A DNA stretch of 46,608 nucleotides from an archaeon (GTDB lineage: Archaea > Nanobdellota > Nanobdellia > Pacearchaeales > GW2011-AR1), in NCBI GenBank assembly GCA_030605415.1, contig JAUWIJ010000009.1:1-46608 (forward strand). The letters are read 5' to 3'. The position numbers and the translations under genes are program-made. Below the pieces are notes generated by a model. That model ran no database searches. It was not told the DNA's origin and saw only the letters and a list, made by a program, of their open reading frames with translations. Below, one piece after another: positions 23,852-32,072 of the stretch (position 1 is its first letter; every line of letters begins with the position of its first letter).

Positions 23852-25165
23852 CTAACTCCTTCCCATCGCTCCGCTAATTCTTTTTGTTTCGGGGGTCCCT
23901 GTCATTCGTTTTTTGAATTTTTCTGAAGCTTCTTTCATTTGGTCTTCGGGAGTTTTTGGTGTTATTTGTTTTTGTTTTTTGTAGAGATAATATCCTCCTC
24001 CTCCAAGGACTGCGAAAATAATTAGTGCGATTAGCCAACCATAATTTCCTGATTCATCTTCTTTTTCATCAGGTTGACAGGTTGAGAGACAACAGGATTC
24101 CCCATTTTTTGTAAAGACTATTTTGATGTCACATTCTTCGTTGGGCTGACAAACTGTTCCGGATTTTTCTTCGCACGTTTCTTCTGATATTTCAAAATCT
24201 TCTTCCGTGCTTCCTTCGGGTAGAACAAATAAACTTAATGGAACTGATAGCGCGTGTTGAGTTTCGTTTTGTATATAAGTAATATTGACGTATCCCTGAA
24301 AGTGTCCTGAAACTTTTGGAGTTAAAATTAGAGTTAGGTTTTGAATTCCCCGCGCCGACATATCTTCGGGTTGTTCAATTTCTATAAACGATAAATCTGA
24401 TGTTGCATGGATGTCTGTTATGTTATCGTTGCCGAAGTTGAAGAATTGAATTATTTCCTGGGTTTTGTTATTTGTGAAAAGTTCCGCTAAAAGCAATTCG
24501 GGTTCATGTCTTAAATCATATTTTACTAATGGTGATTCGAATGTTGCATTTGCAGTTGGGTAGATTATAGGAACCGAGAATTCTTTGTAAGATGAAATAT
24601 TGAAGTAGGAAAAAATTTGCGCTGGACTTAATGTAATTTCCTGAGTTGCCAGTGGCTCTAATGAAGATTCGTTTTCTCCGTATGTGAAATTTAATGTTAT
24701 GGTTCCCTTATTGATTAATTTTATCGTTGGAGTTTCAGTTGTGAAAATAAAGCCAGGCTTGATTGAGAGTATTTCGGTTGAGGTTTCGTTTGTTTCTTCG
24801 TCGACTATTATTTGATTTGTTATGTTAAATGGTTTTGTTATTGTAATTGATTTTAGAATGTCGGTTTCTTTGTATAGAACATTTGCGATTTGGACTGAAA
24901 AGTTTCCCTGTCGGGTTGTGTAAATATACAGATAATGTGTGTCCTCGTAGAATGTGATATCTGATTCGAACGGAACTTGTTTTCGTCCTTCGTAGAATGT
25001 GATATCTGACTGCTCGATTTGTTTTGTGAATTCGCCCGTAGTTGTTATTGTGGCAATGATTGTTTCGCCTGGCTGTGTCTGTTCGTGCTGGAATATTAGT
25101 AATGGAGTAGCTGTTGTCAAAGATATTAAAAATAATGACAGGAAAATTATTGCGCCTCTTTTCAT
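23852..25165 (-). CDS. Membrane-anchored surface protein with Ig-like domains
   Basis: 437 residues. Signal peptide (1-18, FLSLFLISLTTA), then a long beta-rich exterior part containing several Ig-like or CARDB-like stretches (ITLNFTYGENESSLEPLATQEI, LTLILTPKVSGHFQGYVNITY). A short Cys cluster (CEEKSGTVC...CCLSTC) precedes one transmembrane helix (about 380-400, YGWLIALIIFAVLGGGGYYLY) and a basic cytoplasmic tail (FKKRMTGTPETKRISGAMGRS). The same plan (Cys cluster, helix, basic tail with a MS/MG end) is seen in the next gene at 25662. Likely a cell-envelope protein. Confidence 0.8.
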   Translation of the reverse strand: MKRGAIIFLSLFLISLTTATPLLIFQHEQTQPGETIIATITTTGEFTKQIEQSDITFYEGRKQVPFESDITFYEDTHYLYIYTTRQGNFSVQIANVLYKETDILKSITITKPFNITNQIIVDEETNETSTEILSIKPGFIFTTETPTIKLINKGTITLNFTYGENESSLEPLATQEITLSPAQIFSYFNISSYKEFSVPIIYPTANATFESPLVKYDLRHEPELLLAELFTNNKTQEIIQFFNFGNDNITDIHATSDLSFIEIEQPEDMSARGIQNLTLILTPKVSGHFQGYVNITYIQNETQHALSVPLSLFVLPEGSTEEDFEISEETCEEKSGTVCQPNEECDIKIVFTKNGESCCLSTCQPDEKEDESGNYGWLIALIIFAVLGGGGYYLYKKQKQITPKTPEDQMKEASEKFKKRMTGTPETKRISGAMGRS

Positions 25166-25291
25166 AATTTGGGAAAAGTTAAGGGATTAATAAATCTTTG
25201 TCTATAATTTTTAACTTTTCCCAGAGCTTAGAGCGAAATTCCGGGGAAGAACTGAGAGGGGGGGCTTATCAGCTTCGCTGATAGTTGGGTG

Positions 25292-25328
25292 TACCCTCAC
25301 TAATTTACTTTCACTATTGGTTGGGGCA
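25292..25328 (+). repeat. 37-nt extragenic element, copy 2 (+)
   Basis: TACCCTCACT...GGTTGGGGCA with middle AATTTACTTTCACTATT, followed by GACCC. The middle closely matches copy 5 at 30833. Confidence 0.9.
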
Positions 25329-25540
25329 GACCCTTGGGGGTTGGGGGTTTGGAGTGGGGAGGGGGGCGGTTCTAAGAGCGAATGAAATGAGCGGTCTGAG
25401 GACGGAAAAACGGGAAGTTTTTCCAGAACTTAGAGCTCAGTACTCAGAACTCAGAGGGGAAACGGGGACAGGGGACAGAAGACAGGGACGGGGCACGCCC
25501 CCGGGGCAGGGCTTTCGGGAGTGGTAGTTCTAAGTCGGCG

Positions 25541-25577
25541 TGCCCCAACCTGTCTCTCCCCTATATCTGTGAGGGTA
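25541..25577 (-). repeat. 37-nt extragenic element, copy 3 (-)
   Basis: Read on the minus strand: TACCCTCACA, middle GATATAGGGGAGAGACA, GGTTGGGGCA. It is identical to copies 4 and 11, and followed by CGCCGACTTAGA. Confidence 0.9.
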
Positions 25578-25661
25578 TCTCAGAGTGAATGAAATGAACG
25601 GGCTGAGTTCTCAGAGTGAAACGACCTAAGTTCTGAAATTTAGGAGCAAAGCGATCTAAAT

Positions 25662-27458
25662 TTAACGAGACATATTTTTTAGTTTTTGGAAGGTTTCTGA
25701 CATTGCACTATCTCTGTGAGTTGGTCGTGGTTGTTGTACTCGAGCAACTGGAGGACGAGGTCTTCTTAATGGAGGAAAGCCAGGTCGCGGTGGCATTCCT
25801 GGTCGGGGTCCTCGCGGAGCTCCGCCTTCGTCTTTTTTGAATTTGGTTTTAATCTGAAACCAGAATAATTTTAACTTGTCTCGGTAGACATATCCTATTG
25901 CAATGAGGACTGTTAGAATTAAAACTGTTAATACCCATATCCACCATGAGCTTGGTATATCGTCTGTTGTCGTTGTTGTTTTTGTTCGGCAACAAACCTG
26001 AGTTCCGTCGCAGGAATATGTCGGCATTGATTCTTGATAGTCGGAACAGGTATCCATACAGGTGTAAAAGTTTGCCTCACATTCGGTTTCTTGGGGTCTG
26101 TCTTTGCATGTTCCGGTGCAACAATTGGACGTGTCGGTTGCCTTTCGTTCATTGCCTATACATACTTCATCAGACTGACATTCTTCTCCTCCATATTCGG
26201 AACAGGTTTTTATGTTTTCCGTCATGCAACATGTATCTGATAGTGATGCGCAAAAGTAATTGTCTCCGACGTCTTCAGAACTTGGGCAATCAAATGAGGG
26301 TATGCAAAAGTAACCTGCTTCAGAGCAATATGTTACGCTGGAACCGGTAGTTGATAAGCGTCCTGCTCTTCCTGATAGTGCCCATAGAACAATTGCTGTG
26401 TCTCTTATTGAATTTTGCCAGCAATCATTGGAGCCCTGTGAAAATAATAGCCAGTCTTTTGCTTTTGTAATTTGTTCTGACGATGAACCACCGAGGGCGA
26501 TTAGCGCTAAAGATGTATCATAAAATCGGTTGTATGCTGAAGATTCTGCTTCCCAATAATTTCCGAGTTTTTGGCTGGCAATTAATTGCGTTGCGTAATC
26601 TTCATAATTTGTCAGCATATAAATAAACGCTTCAGGTAAATATCTTTCGTTTGTGTCAGCCATTGCAATTACGTAAGGGATGAATTCTTCGACGTTGTGT
26701 CCAGTTTGTAGTAAAGCTAATGTTGCCCAGGCTGTTGCTTCATAGTCGCACGAGCCAGCGCCGAAACATTTTGAATTTACATTCAGTTCGATTGAACCGA
26801 ATGCTGGGGAGGATTCTGTTCCTTCAAGAACATAAATCGTTTGGGAATTTCTGTTTTTATATAATAGGTTTGCTATGAATGACTGGTCGCATGATATTAT
26901 GAATTTTTCTTCGTAACAACTTGGCGAAATTTGTAGCCAGAAATTTGCCTGTGCCAATGTCAAACACGAGCCAGCGCTTGAGTCAATTTTTTTGTTTGTG
27001 CCAACGTTTATTGTGTAATCTTGTGCATCATAAGAAATATGACATTCGACTTCTTCGTTTGAATCTTGTTGCATATACCAAATTAATTCGGTTGGAATTT
27101 GTTCTTGGTCTAGTAGCCAGTCTTCTGAAGATTCTGTATCTTTACCCGCGTGCTTTAGTGCCAGAATTGCCAACGCTGTGTCTCGAACATTGCCCCAATT
27201 GTCTGATGATTCTCTATTTTCTAGTTCATCTACGCAATCGTCAAAGATATTATCTGGGGTCGCCAAAATTGTTAGTGCGATTTCTTGCGTTGTTAAACTC
27301 GAGCAGTCTCCCGCTTTATCTTCGAGACATTCAAATCCATCTTCAATTTTATCCGTGTCTTGTTGAGCTGTTACAGTTTTGTCATCTTCAGCAAAGGATA
27401 GCGGGACTAATGAAAATACTAATAAAAATAATACGACAAACATCCCTGCTTTTTTCAT
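25662..27458 (-). CDS. Membrane-anchored surface protein with alpha/alpha-toroid-like domain
   Basis: 598 residues. Signal peptide (1-23, GMFVVLFLLVFSLVPLSFA). Residues about 45-370 show repeated helices of the type RDTALAILALKHAG, ATAWATLALLQTG, YDTSLALIALGG and RDTAIVLWALSG with a trailing WLL, as in squalene cyclase/prenyltransferase-like or thioester-type toroids. A Cys-rich segment (about 375-500) follows, then one transmembrane helix (about 510-530, WWIWVLTVLILTVLIAIGYVY) and a Pro/Arg-rich cytoplasmic tail ending KLKNMSR. No enzymatic motif is evident, so a binding or structural role is likely. Inverted copies of a roughly 100-nt repeat array flank the gene. Confidence 0.78.
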   Translation of the reverse strand: MKKAGMFVVLFLLVFSLVPLSFAEDDKTVTAQQDTDKIEDGFECLEDKAGDCSSLTTQEIALTILATPDNIFDDCVDELENRESSDNWGNVRDTALAILALKHAGKDTESSEDWLLDQEQIPTELIWYMQQDSNEEVECHISYDAQDYTINVGTNKKIDSSAGSCLTLAQANFWLQISPSCYEEKFIISCDQSFIANLLYKNRNSQTIYVLEGTESSPAFGSIELNVNSKCFGAGSCDYEATAWATLALLQTGHNVEEFIPYVIAMADTNERYLPEAFIYMLTNYEDYATQLIASQKLGNYWEAESSAYNRFYDTSLALIALGGSSSEQITKAKDWLLFSQGSNDCWQNSIRDTAIVLWALSGRAGRLSTTGSSVTYCSEAGYFCIPSFDCPSSEDVGDNYFCASLSDTCCMTENIKTCSEYGGEECQSDEVCIGNERKATDTSNCCTGTCKDRPQETECEANFYTCMDTCSDYQESMPTYSCDGTQVCCRTKTTTTTDDIPSSWWIWVLTVLILTVLIAIGYVYRDKLKLFWFQIKTKFKKDEGGAPRGPRPGMPPRPGFPPLRRPRPPVARVQQPRPTHRDSAMSETFQKLKNMSR

Positions 27459-27479
27459 ATAAGAATAAGAGGTTGGCTG

Positions 27480-27910
27480 TTTATAAATATTGTTAAATTG
27501 GGTCGTTTCACTCCCAGAACTTAGAACTCAGAACTGAGACCGTTCATTTCATTCACTCTGAGATACCCTCACAGATATAGGGGAGAGACAGGTTGGGGCA
27601 CGCTGACTCAGAACCACCATTCCCGAAAGCCCTGTCCCCGGGGCACTCCCCGCCCCCTCTAAGCTCTCAGTTCTAAGCTCTAAGTTCTGGATTTTTTTCA
27701 AAAAATCCAAATCTCAGACCGCTCATTTCATTCGCTCTTAGAACCACCACTCCCGACCACCGACGAAACAGAAACCCAGAACCGCCCACTCCCGAAAGCC
27801 CTGCCCCCGGGGGCGTGTCCCTCGCCTTCCCGTCTCAACTACCCACTAATTACTACCAATTAATTCCACCTTCATGAATCTTTCGGTTATGTTACCACTT
27901 TTAAATTAGA
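27480..27910 (+). repeat. Repeat-module array, right of the toroid gene
   Basis: This 430-nt gap has no credible gene. 27541-27640 is the inverted counterpart of 25501-25600. Further modules are CAGACCGCTCATTTCATTCG (27717-27736), two GAAAGCCCTG(T/C)CCCCGG units (about 27628 and 27797), and ACTACCCACTAATTACTACC near the end. Confidence 0.85.
27564..27600 (+). repeat. 37-nt extragenic element, copy 4 (+)
   Basis: TACCCTCACA, middle GATATAGGGGAGAGACA, GGTTGGGGCA. It is identical to copy 3 but in the opposite orientation, as part of the inverted repeat around the 25662 gene. Confidence 0.9.
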
Positions 27911-27916
27911 CTATTG

Positions 27917-30841
27917 TTAAATTTCTGGCTTCTTAGATTTTTCTTCTATCTTTTGAGCCGTCCGAGTTTTCAACCGCATCGCCATTTTAATTGTGTAGTT
28001 GATTGGGTTTTTCATGCCTGGTTCTGGCGGGTGGTTGATTCCGAATTCTTTGTAGATTGGCTTGTCGTAGTTTGGGGGCAGGCGTTTATTTTTCAGAGAC
28101 CATGCGATTTGAGATTTTATGTAGCCTTGTTTTAATGGTTGATAGTTTTTATTATTCCATGTTGCGATTTTTTCTTCGATAAAATCTTGTGGGAATTCGA
28201 GCGAGGTGAAAAATGCAAGGAGAAGTGATAGGGCACGTTTTCGGCCGTCGTCTTTGATTCCTTTTAGAATTTTTTTAATAATTGGTGGGAACATTTCATC
28301 AGTAATTGAAAGTCCCTTAATATCAATAGAGCCACCTTCGTATTTTTTTGTTTCTTGTTTTGGTTTGTTGTTGAGGTTTTCCTCTATTGCTTGAATCAGA
28401 AGTTGTTTTGCTTCGCCTTCTTCGCAATCTGGCATGAACGATTTCGGGTTTGTTATTTTCAGAGGGTCGGCGTCCGTCGGTTTAAAATTTTCGATTTGGT
28501 TTTTATCCAGGACTATTGAAGCGAACGCTGTTTTTTCGTGAAGGGAATACGGGGCACGGAAAAGATGTCGAGGCGAAACTAAGACTATATCGACAGAATC
28601 TTCCGTTGATTTAATTGTTATTTCTTCCTTAAATTTTTGTTGAGTATTCTGTTGTCGGATTCCTCCGAACGAACTTGTGGCTTCGAGTTTTGCGGTGTTG
28701 ATTTTGCAGATTTCGCAGAACTGGATTTCTCGTTGAGAGACTCTATCCATTTTACCGTTACACGATGGACATATCATTTCTTTTCGATTCGATATCATGG
28801 ACTCCAGTTGTCCTTTGCATTTTATTTTGTCTCTGCATATGTATTTCCCGATTGACTTGGTTTTTGTTGGCTGGTTGCATTTTGGACAGAGGTGTTCGGA
28901 GATTAGCTCGCCTTGTTCACGGAGCTTTTCTTTACTCGAGAGTTTTAGGATTTCGTTGTTCATTTTGTCTTTTATTCTGTTGAATAGGTATTTTGCTATA
29001 CATCGAGGCCATTCGGGGAATTGGTTTTTTGTTTCTAAATCACCGACGAATTTTGGAAATGCTTTGAACGGAACTATGAGATGGAAACCTTTGGAGCCTG
29101 AATTATGTAGCAGAATTGGATAGTCTCCTCCGAAAAATGCCTCTGATTCTTCCACGGAAATATCAAAAACTTCTTGATTTTCTTTTTTTATTATATTTTT
29201 TATTTCTACTGTCCCCACATCTGACTCAAAAAGGGACTCATAATTTGATATTATTTCTTTCGATTCTGCTGTAAATTTTTGTGAGGCAGTGTTCTCGAAC
29301 CAGTTTAAGACTTTTCGTATCCTGTCGAGATTGGCACATTTCTTTTTTAGTGTCATTTGCTCTGGTCGATGATGATTGAATAACTTGGGTTTTATTTGAG
29401 AGTATACCTTTCTGAGTCCGTCTACTGGAAATGTTCTGTCTCGTGGATGTGGAGAAAATTTGTTTCGTGCTCTGTGAAATTCTGAAAAAAGTTCCGATTT
29501 TGGGATTTTTATTATCCAAACTAAACTTCCCTTAAACCATGTTCCTTGAGGCAATGTGTGTTCTTTGTTTTGTTCCCGTGAGAGAGTACACGATATTCCG
29601 TTTAGCTTACATAACCAGACGAATTCGTTAATCATTTGTTTTGAGACAGACTTAATTGTTATTATATATTCTCCAAGCTTGTGTCCATCTCCACGGATAT
29701 ATCCTGTGAGTAACTCAATGAATAATTCTTTATTAAGGTTCCATGCAAATAAGGGAATGTGTTTGTTCTTTTTTTTGTCACAATTATCATCGAAAAATTT
29801 TGCCCATTCTTTTGAATGAATTAGAATTTGGGTTGAGCCAGTGTTGGGGTGTCTTGTAGATATTTTCTTTCCTGTGATTTTTGCAAGAAGACTTTTACAA
29901 TCCTCTATGTAATCTATTTCGTTTATATTGAATGTAAAACCAGTTTGATTAATTATGTTTGTGACGTGTCCTTCTGCTAGGAAATAACCTATCAATCTCA
30001 TTAGGTCTTTTGTGATTTTTATCTTTATTGTGAGTTGATTTTTTGAATGTTGATTTTTATTTAACTCGAAATTGTTTTTTATTAATCTCTTATTGGTAAT
30101 AAATGGGTTAGTCTTTGAGTTGAATGTTATTAGAAATTCTCCTTGTTTTATTTTTTGGATTTCTTTTTCTACTACTTTTCCATTGTTCCATACAAATACT
30201 GAATGATGTTTTGTTGCTTTTATAGGGAGTTTGTTTTGGGTGTGATAAATTTCGTAGAGTTCATCCCTGTGTTCTAAATAGTCATAAATTTTTGAAAAGA
30301 CAAGTTTTTTATTTTTATTAAGAGAGAGAACATTTAGTTTTTTGTTTTTCTTTAAAAGTGAGATTGCCTGTTGTATAGAGATGAGTTGTACTTGTTTTTG
30401 TGTTTCCACTAAGATTGGGGTGTCGCCTGAAACACTGAATTTAATTCCGTAATTTTTGATGCCGTGTTTTTCGAGTTGTTCTATTAATAATTTTGCGGCG
30501 ATTTTTCCATAATCTAAAAATGGAGAGTCGATGTCTATGAGGAGGTCCCAGCCTGTTTTGATTTGATTGTATTGTTCGGGGGTCATATCAGTGTTGATGT
30601 CGAGCGGGTTGTTCCAGATTTCTTCGGAGCAGTGAAACGATGTTGCGCCTTGTCGTGCCGTGTTGAGGATGTCGGATGGATAGTCAAAACAATCGGGTCG
30701 TTTCGCGAAGAATTTGTTGTTGAAGTTTGCGACGGTTTCTCTATGCCTGCAGAAGTCAAACATCGCTTGCTGGATGTCTGTGCGCGAGTAATGTAAAAGA
30801 GCTACGCTTTCTACTCGCGAGGGATTTGGGATTACCCTCAC
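27917..30841 (-). CDS. priS: DNA primase catalytic subunit with intein (PriS, possibly PriS-PriL type)
   Basis: The host protein makes RNA/DNA primers for replication. Conserved parts are ALLHYSRTDIQQAMFDF, GATSFHCSEEIW, the catalytic LLIDIDSP (DxD), and after the intein SGSKGFHLIVPF, followed by zinc-type CPKCNQP...C and CPSCNGK. The last 130 residues (FPPIIKKIL...RLPPNYDKPIYKEFGI...KNPINY) resemble the PriL C-terminal domain, but the positions I expect to be iron-sulfur Cys are not Cys. The frame stays open to an ATG at 31063, but those first 74 residues are translated intergenic repeats also found at 22.98 kb. I start at the GTG at 30841-30839; the true start is uncertain. Confidence 0.88.
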   Translation of the reverse strand: MRVIPNPSRVESVALLHYSRTDIQQAMFDFCRHRETVANFNNKFFAKRPDCFDYPSDILNTARQGATSFHCSEEIWNNPLDINTDMTPEQYNQIKTGWDLLIDIDSPFLDYGKIAAKLLIEQLEKHGIKNYGIKFSVSGDTPILVETQKQVQLISIQQAISLLKKNKKLNVLSLNKNKKLVFSKIYDYLEHRDELYEIYHTQNKLPIKATKHHSVFVWNNGKVVEKEIQKIKQGEFLITFNSKTNPFITNKRLIKNNFELNKNQHSKNQLTIKIKITKDLMRLIGYFLAEGHVTNIINQTGFTFNINEIDYIEDCKSLLAKITGKKISTRHPNTGSTQILIHSKEWAKFFDDNCDKKKNKHIPLFAWNLNKELFIELLTGYIRGDGHKLGEYIITIKSVSKQMINEFVWLCKLNGISCTLSREQNKEHTLPQGTWFKGSLVWIIKIPKSELFSEFHRARNKFSPHPRDRTFPVDGLRKVYSQIKPKLFNHHRPEQMTLKKKCANLDRIRKVLNWFENTASQKFTAESKEIISNYESLFESDVGTVEIKNIIKKENQEVFDISVEESEAFFGGDYPILLHNSGSKGFHLIVPFKAFPKFVGDLETKNQFPEWPRCIAKYLFNRIKDKMNNEILKLSSKEKLREQGELISEHLCPKCNQPTKTKSIGKYICRDKIKCKGQLESMISNRKEMICPSCNGKMDRVSQREIQFCEICKINTAKLEATSSFGGIRQQNTQQKFKEEITIKSTEDSVDIVLVSPRHLFRAPYSLHEKTAFASIVLDKNQIENFKPTDADPLKITNPKSFMPDCEEGEAKQLLIQAIEENLNNKPKQETKKYEGGSIDIKGLSITDEMFPPIIKKILKGIKDDGRKRALSLLLAFFTSLEFPQDFIEEKIATWNNKNYQPLKQGYIKSQIAWSLKNKRLPPNYDKPIYKEFGINHPPEPGMKNPINYTIKMAMRLKTRTAQKIEEKSKKPEI
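29102..30430 (-). mobile_element. Intein with LAGLIDADG endonuclease in primase
   Basis: 443 residues. Block A starts with Ser (SGDTPILVETQ), block B has the TxxH motif IKATKHHSVFV, the endonuclease motifs are LMRLIGYFLAEGH and LLTGYIRGDGH, and block F/G is VFDISVEESEAFFGG...LLHN followed by Ser as +1 residue. Splicing would join KFSV to SGSKGFH. All splice residues are compatible with activity (Ser1, His-Asn, Ser+1). The insertion lies in the conserved primase segment next to the active site, the usual target type for inteins. Confidence 0.93.
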
Positions 30842-30869
30842 AGATTCACTTTCACTATTGGTTGGGGCA
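30833..30869 (+). repeat. 37-nt extragenic element, copy 5 (+)
   Basis: TACCCTCACA, middle GATTCACTTTCACTATT, GGTTGGGGCA, then GACCC. Its left end supplies the candidate GTG start of the primase on the minus strand (30841-30839). Confidence 0.9.
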
Positions 30870-30879
30870 GACCCTTGGG

Positions 30880-30970
30880 ATTTGGGATTTGGGGGGGGCA
30901 ACATCGGAGATGTTGCGGTTGGGGGTTCGGTGTTGGGGGTTCGGAGCGGGGGAAGTGGGGGACTGTCGAG
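30880..30970 (+). repeat. Heptad plus 8-bp hairpin module, second copy
   Basis: GGGATTTGGGATTTGGGG is followed by GCAACATC-GGA-GATGTTGC (30898-30916) and GGTTGGGGGTTCGGTGTTGG, ending GGGGGAAGTGGGGGACT. It matches 22970-23053 in order and mostly in sequence. Confidence 0.85.
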
Positions 30971-30974
30971 GGTC

Positions 30975-31011
30975 TGCCCCAACTTATTTTTATTTTGGAT
31001 GTGTGAGGATG
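30975..31011 (-). repeat. 37-nt extragenic element, copy 6 (-, diverged)
   Basis: Minus-strand reading begins CATCCTCACA and ends AGTTGGGGCA with middle CATCCAAAATAAAAATA, followed by GACCCTCG. The length is kept although both ends carry substitutions. Confidence 0.75.
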
Positions 31012-31101
31012 CTGCCGACTGCCGAGGGGAAAGGGGGATTCGGGGTTTGTTATTCATATACATATAAGAAAATAATGGTTTTTAGAGATTGTTGTGGTAG
31101 A

Positions 31102-31419
31102 TTAATTAGAAATTGCTTGTTCTTGATTTTGAAGGGTTCCTGACGATAAATTCCAATCTAGTTTTATAAGCTGTTGCACCGCAGGGTTTTTTGTGTTTAA
31201 CTTGTAAAGGTCTGATTTTCCTACTCTTCTTGTCTTTATGATAATATTATTTCGTTCGAGTTTTTCCCAAAATGTTTGTAGTGTTGAGTAACTAACCTCA
31301 GAGTTTTTTGCTATTTCGGTTAGTGGATAGTCAAACATTTGATACGAAATTAAAAAATCCAGGACTTTCATCACCGGGTTATTCCCGAAGACTTCGATAA
31401 ATGTTGATTCGTTTTTCAT
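31102..31419 (-). CDS. Winged-helix transcriptional regulator
   Basis: 105 residues. The helix-turn-helix is in PLTEIAKNSEVSYSTLQTFWEKLERNNII (about 33-61), with a wing KTRRVGKSDLYKLN. It resembles the archaeal MarR/ArsR-type wHTH proteins with an N-terminal F(I/V)EVFG start. Just upstream, between a TATA-like CATATATAAA and the ATG, lie three spaced CTGTAA repeats that look like its own operator. The C-terminal 25 residues are polar. Confidence 0.8.
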   Translation of the reverse strand: MKNESTFIEVFGNNPVMKVLDFLISYQMFDYPLTEIAKNSEVSYSTLQTFWEKLERNNIIIKTRRVGKSDLYKLNTKNPAVQQLIKLDWNLSSGTLQNQEQAISN

Positions 31420-31455
31420 TTTACAGCATTACAGTATTACAGCAGTTTATATATG
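31420..31455 (-). promoter_or_regulatory. Promoter with three CTGTAA direct repeats
   Basis: On the minus strand CATATATAAA (31446-31455) acts as TATA box, followed by three CTGTAA units at 31442-31437, 31434-31429 and 31426-31421, each 8 nt apart, ending 1 nt before the regulator's ATG. This position would let a bound repressor block transcription start. Confidence 0.6.
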
Positions 31456-31521
31456 TTTCTATTGATGTTTTTATATTTCAATATTAGAAACATTTAAATA
31501 TTGGATTCTAATTACTTTATC

Positions 31522-31788
31522 ATGGAAGATGAAATGATAACTGCTACTATTTTGTATAATTTGCGACGGAAAAAAACGATTGGTGGGAAACATACGCATT
31601 TCGATACATTGAAGCGGGGTTTTCCGGGACATCTTAGTAAGGATATCGGGAAGATGGCAAAAAACTTGATTAAGCGAGAATGGATTGTTACCAAACCTAC
31701 TTCTTATGGATTGCAGGTTGCTTTGAATAAAAATTTAATTAAGGAAATTGAGGAGTTTATTTTTAGAGTTATGGGGTTTCGATTTTAG
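31522..31788 (+). CDS. Small winged-helix-like protein
   Basis: 88 residues from the ATG at 31522; a TTG at 31501 gives 95. TATA-like ATTTAAATA (31492-31500) is about 25 nt before 31522, so a leaderless start is likely. The pattern ATILYNLRRKKTIGGKHTHFDTLKRGFPGH...IGKMAKNLIKREWIVTKPT fits a winged helix with recognition helix and wing. It is divergent from the regulator at 31102. No family name is offered. Confidence 0.65.
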   Translation: MEDEMITATILYNLRRKKTIGGKHTHFDTLKRGFPGHLSKDIGKMAKNLIKREWIVTKPTSYGLQVALNKNLIKEIEEFIFRVMGFRF

Positions 31789-31818
31789 ATATTGTTGTGA
31801 TGGATGCATCTCAAAAGA

Positions 31819-31850
31819 CTTATAAACTTTAACAAGTTATAACAAGTTAT
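31819..31850 (+). promoter_or_regulatory. TATA box and tandem 10-mer operator of the RelBE-like pair
   Basis: ACTTATAAAC (31819-31828) is followed by two abutting AACAAGTTAT units (31831-31840, 31841-31850) that end 3 nt before the antitoxin ATG. Such repeats are expected for autorepression by the antitoxin. Confidence 0.6.
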
Positions 31851-31853
31851 AAA

Positions 31854-32072
31854 ATGGCGACAACAATTCAAATATCTGATGATGTAAAATTATTTTTAGA
31901 TAAACTTAGACTTATTGAAAGAGAAAGTTATAACGACGTGATAGAATTTATGATTGAAGACAATTTGGAGTTAAATGAAAAAACGCGATTAGAGGTAGAA
32001 GAGGCGAGAGCTGATATGAAAGCTGGCAGAACAGTTTCTCATAACGAAGTGAAGAGGCGTCTTGGATTATGA
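31854..32072 (+). CDS. RelB/VapB-like antitoxin
   Basis: 72 residues. The N-terminus TTIQISDDVKLFLDKLRLIERESYNDVIEFMIED fits a ribbon-helix-helix DNA-binding domain, and the acidic/helical C-terminus (RLEVEEARADMKAGRTVSHNEVKRRL) has the RTVSHNEVK segment found in antitoxins paired with RelE-family toxins. The stop overlaps the toxin ATG (ATGA). Tandem 10-bp repeats directly upstream would serve autoregulation. Confidence 0.82.
   Translation: MATTIQISDDVKLFLDKLRLIERESYNDVIEFMIEDNLELNEKTRLEVEEARADMKAGRTVSHNEVKRRLGL

Larger units (their letters stand above)
25200..25660 (+). repeat. Repeat-module array, left of the toroid gene
   Basis: This 460-nt gap has no credible gene. It contains two 37-nt elements (one in each orientation), TCTAAGAGCGAATGAAATG and GTGAATGAAATGAACGGG units, CTCAGAACTCAGA-type filler and a GC-rich unit CACGCCCCCGGGGCAGGG. 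The stretch 25501-25600 is repeated inverted at 27541-27640 with about 95% identity. An open frame at 25285-25527 is a translation of these units. Confidence 0.85.

Noticed and set aside
25285..25527. 80-residue frame in the array left of the toroid gene
   Set aside because: It is a translation of intergenic repeat modules (Gly/Arg-rich, low complexity) found in other gaps.
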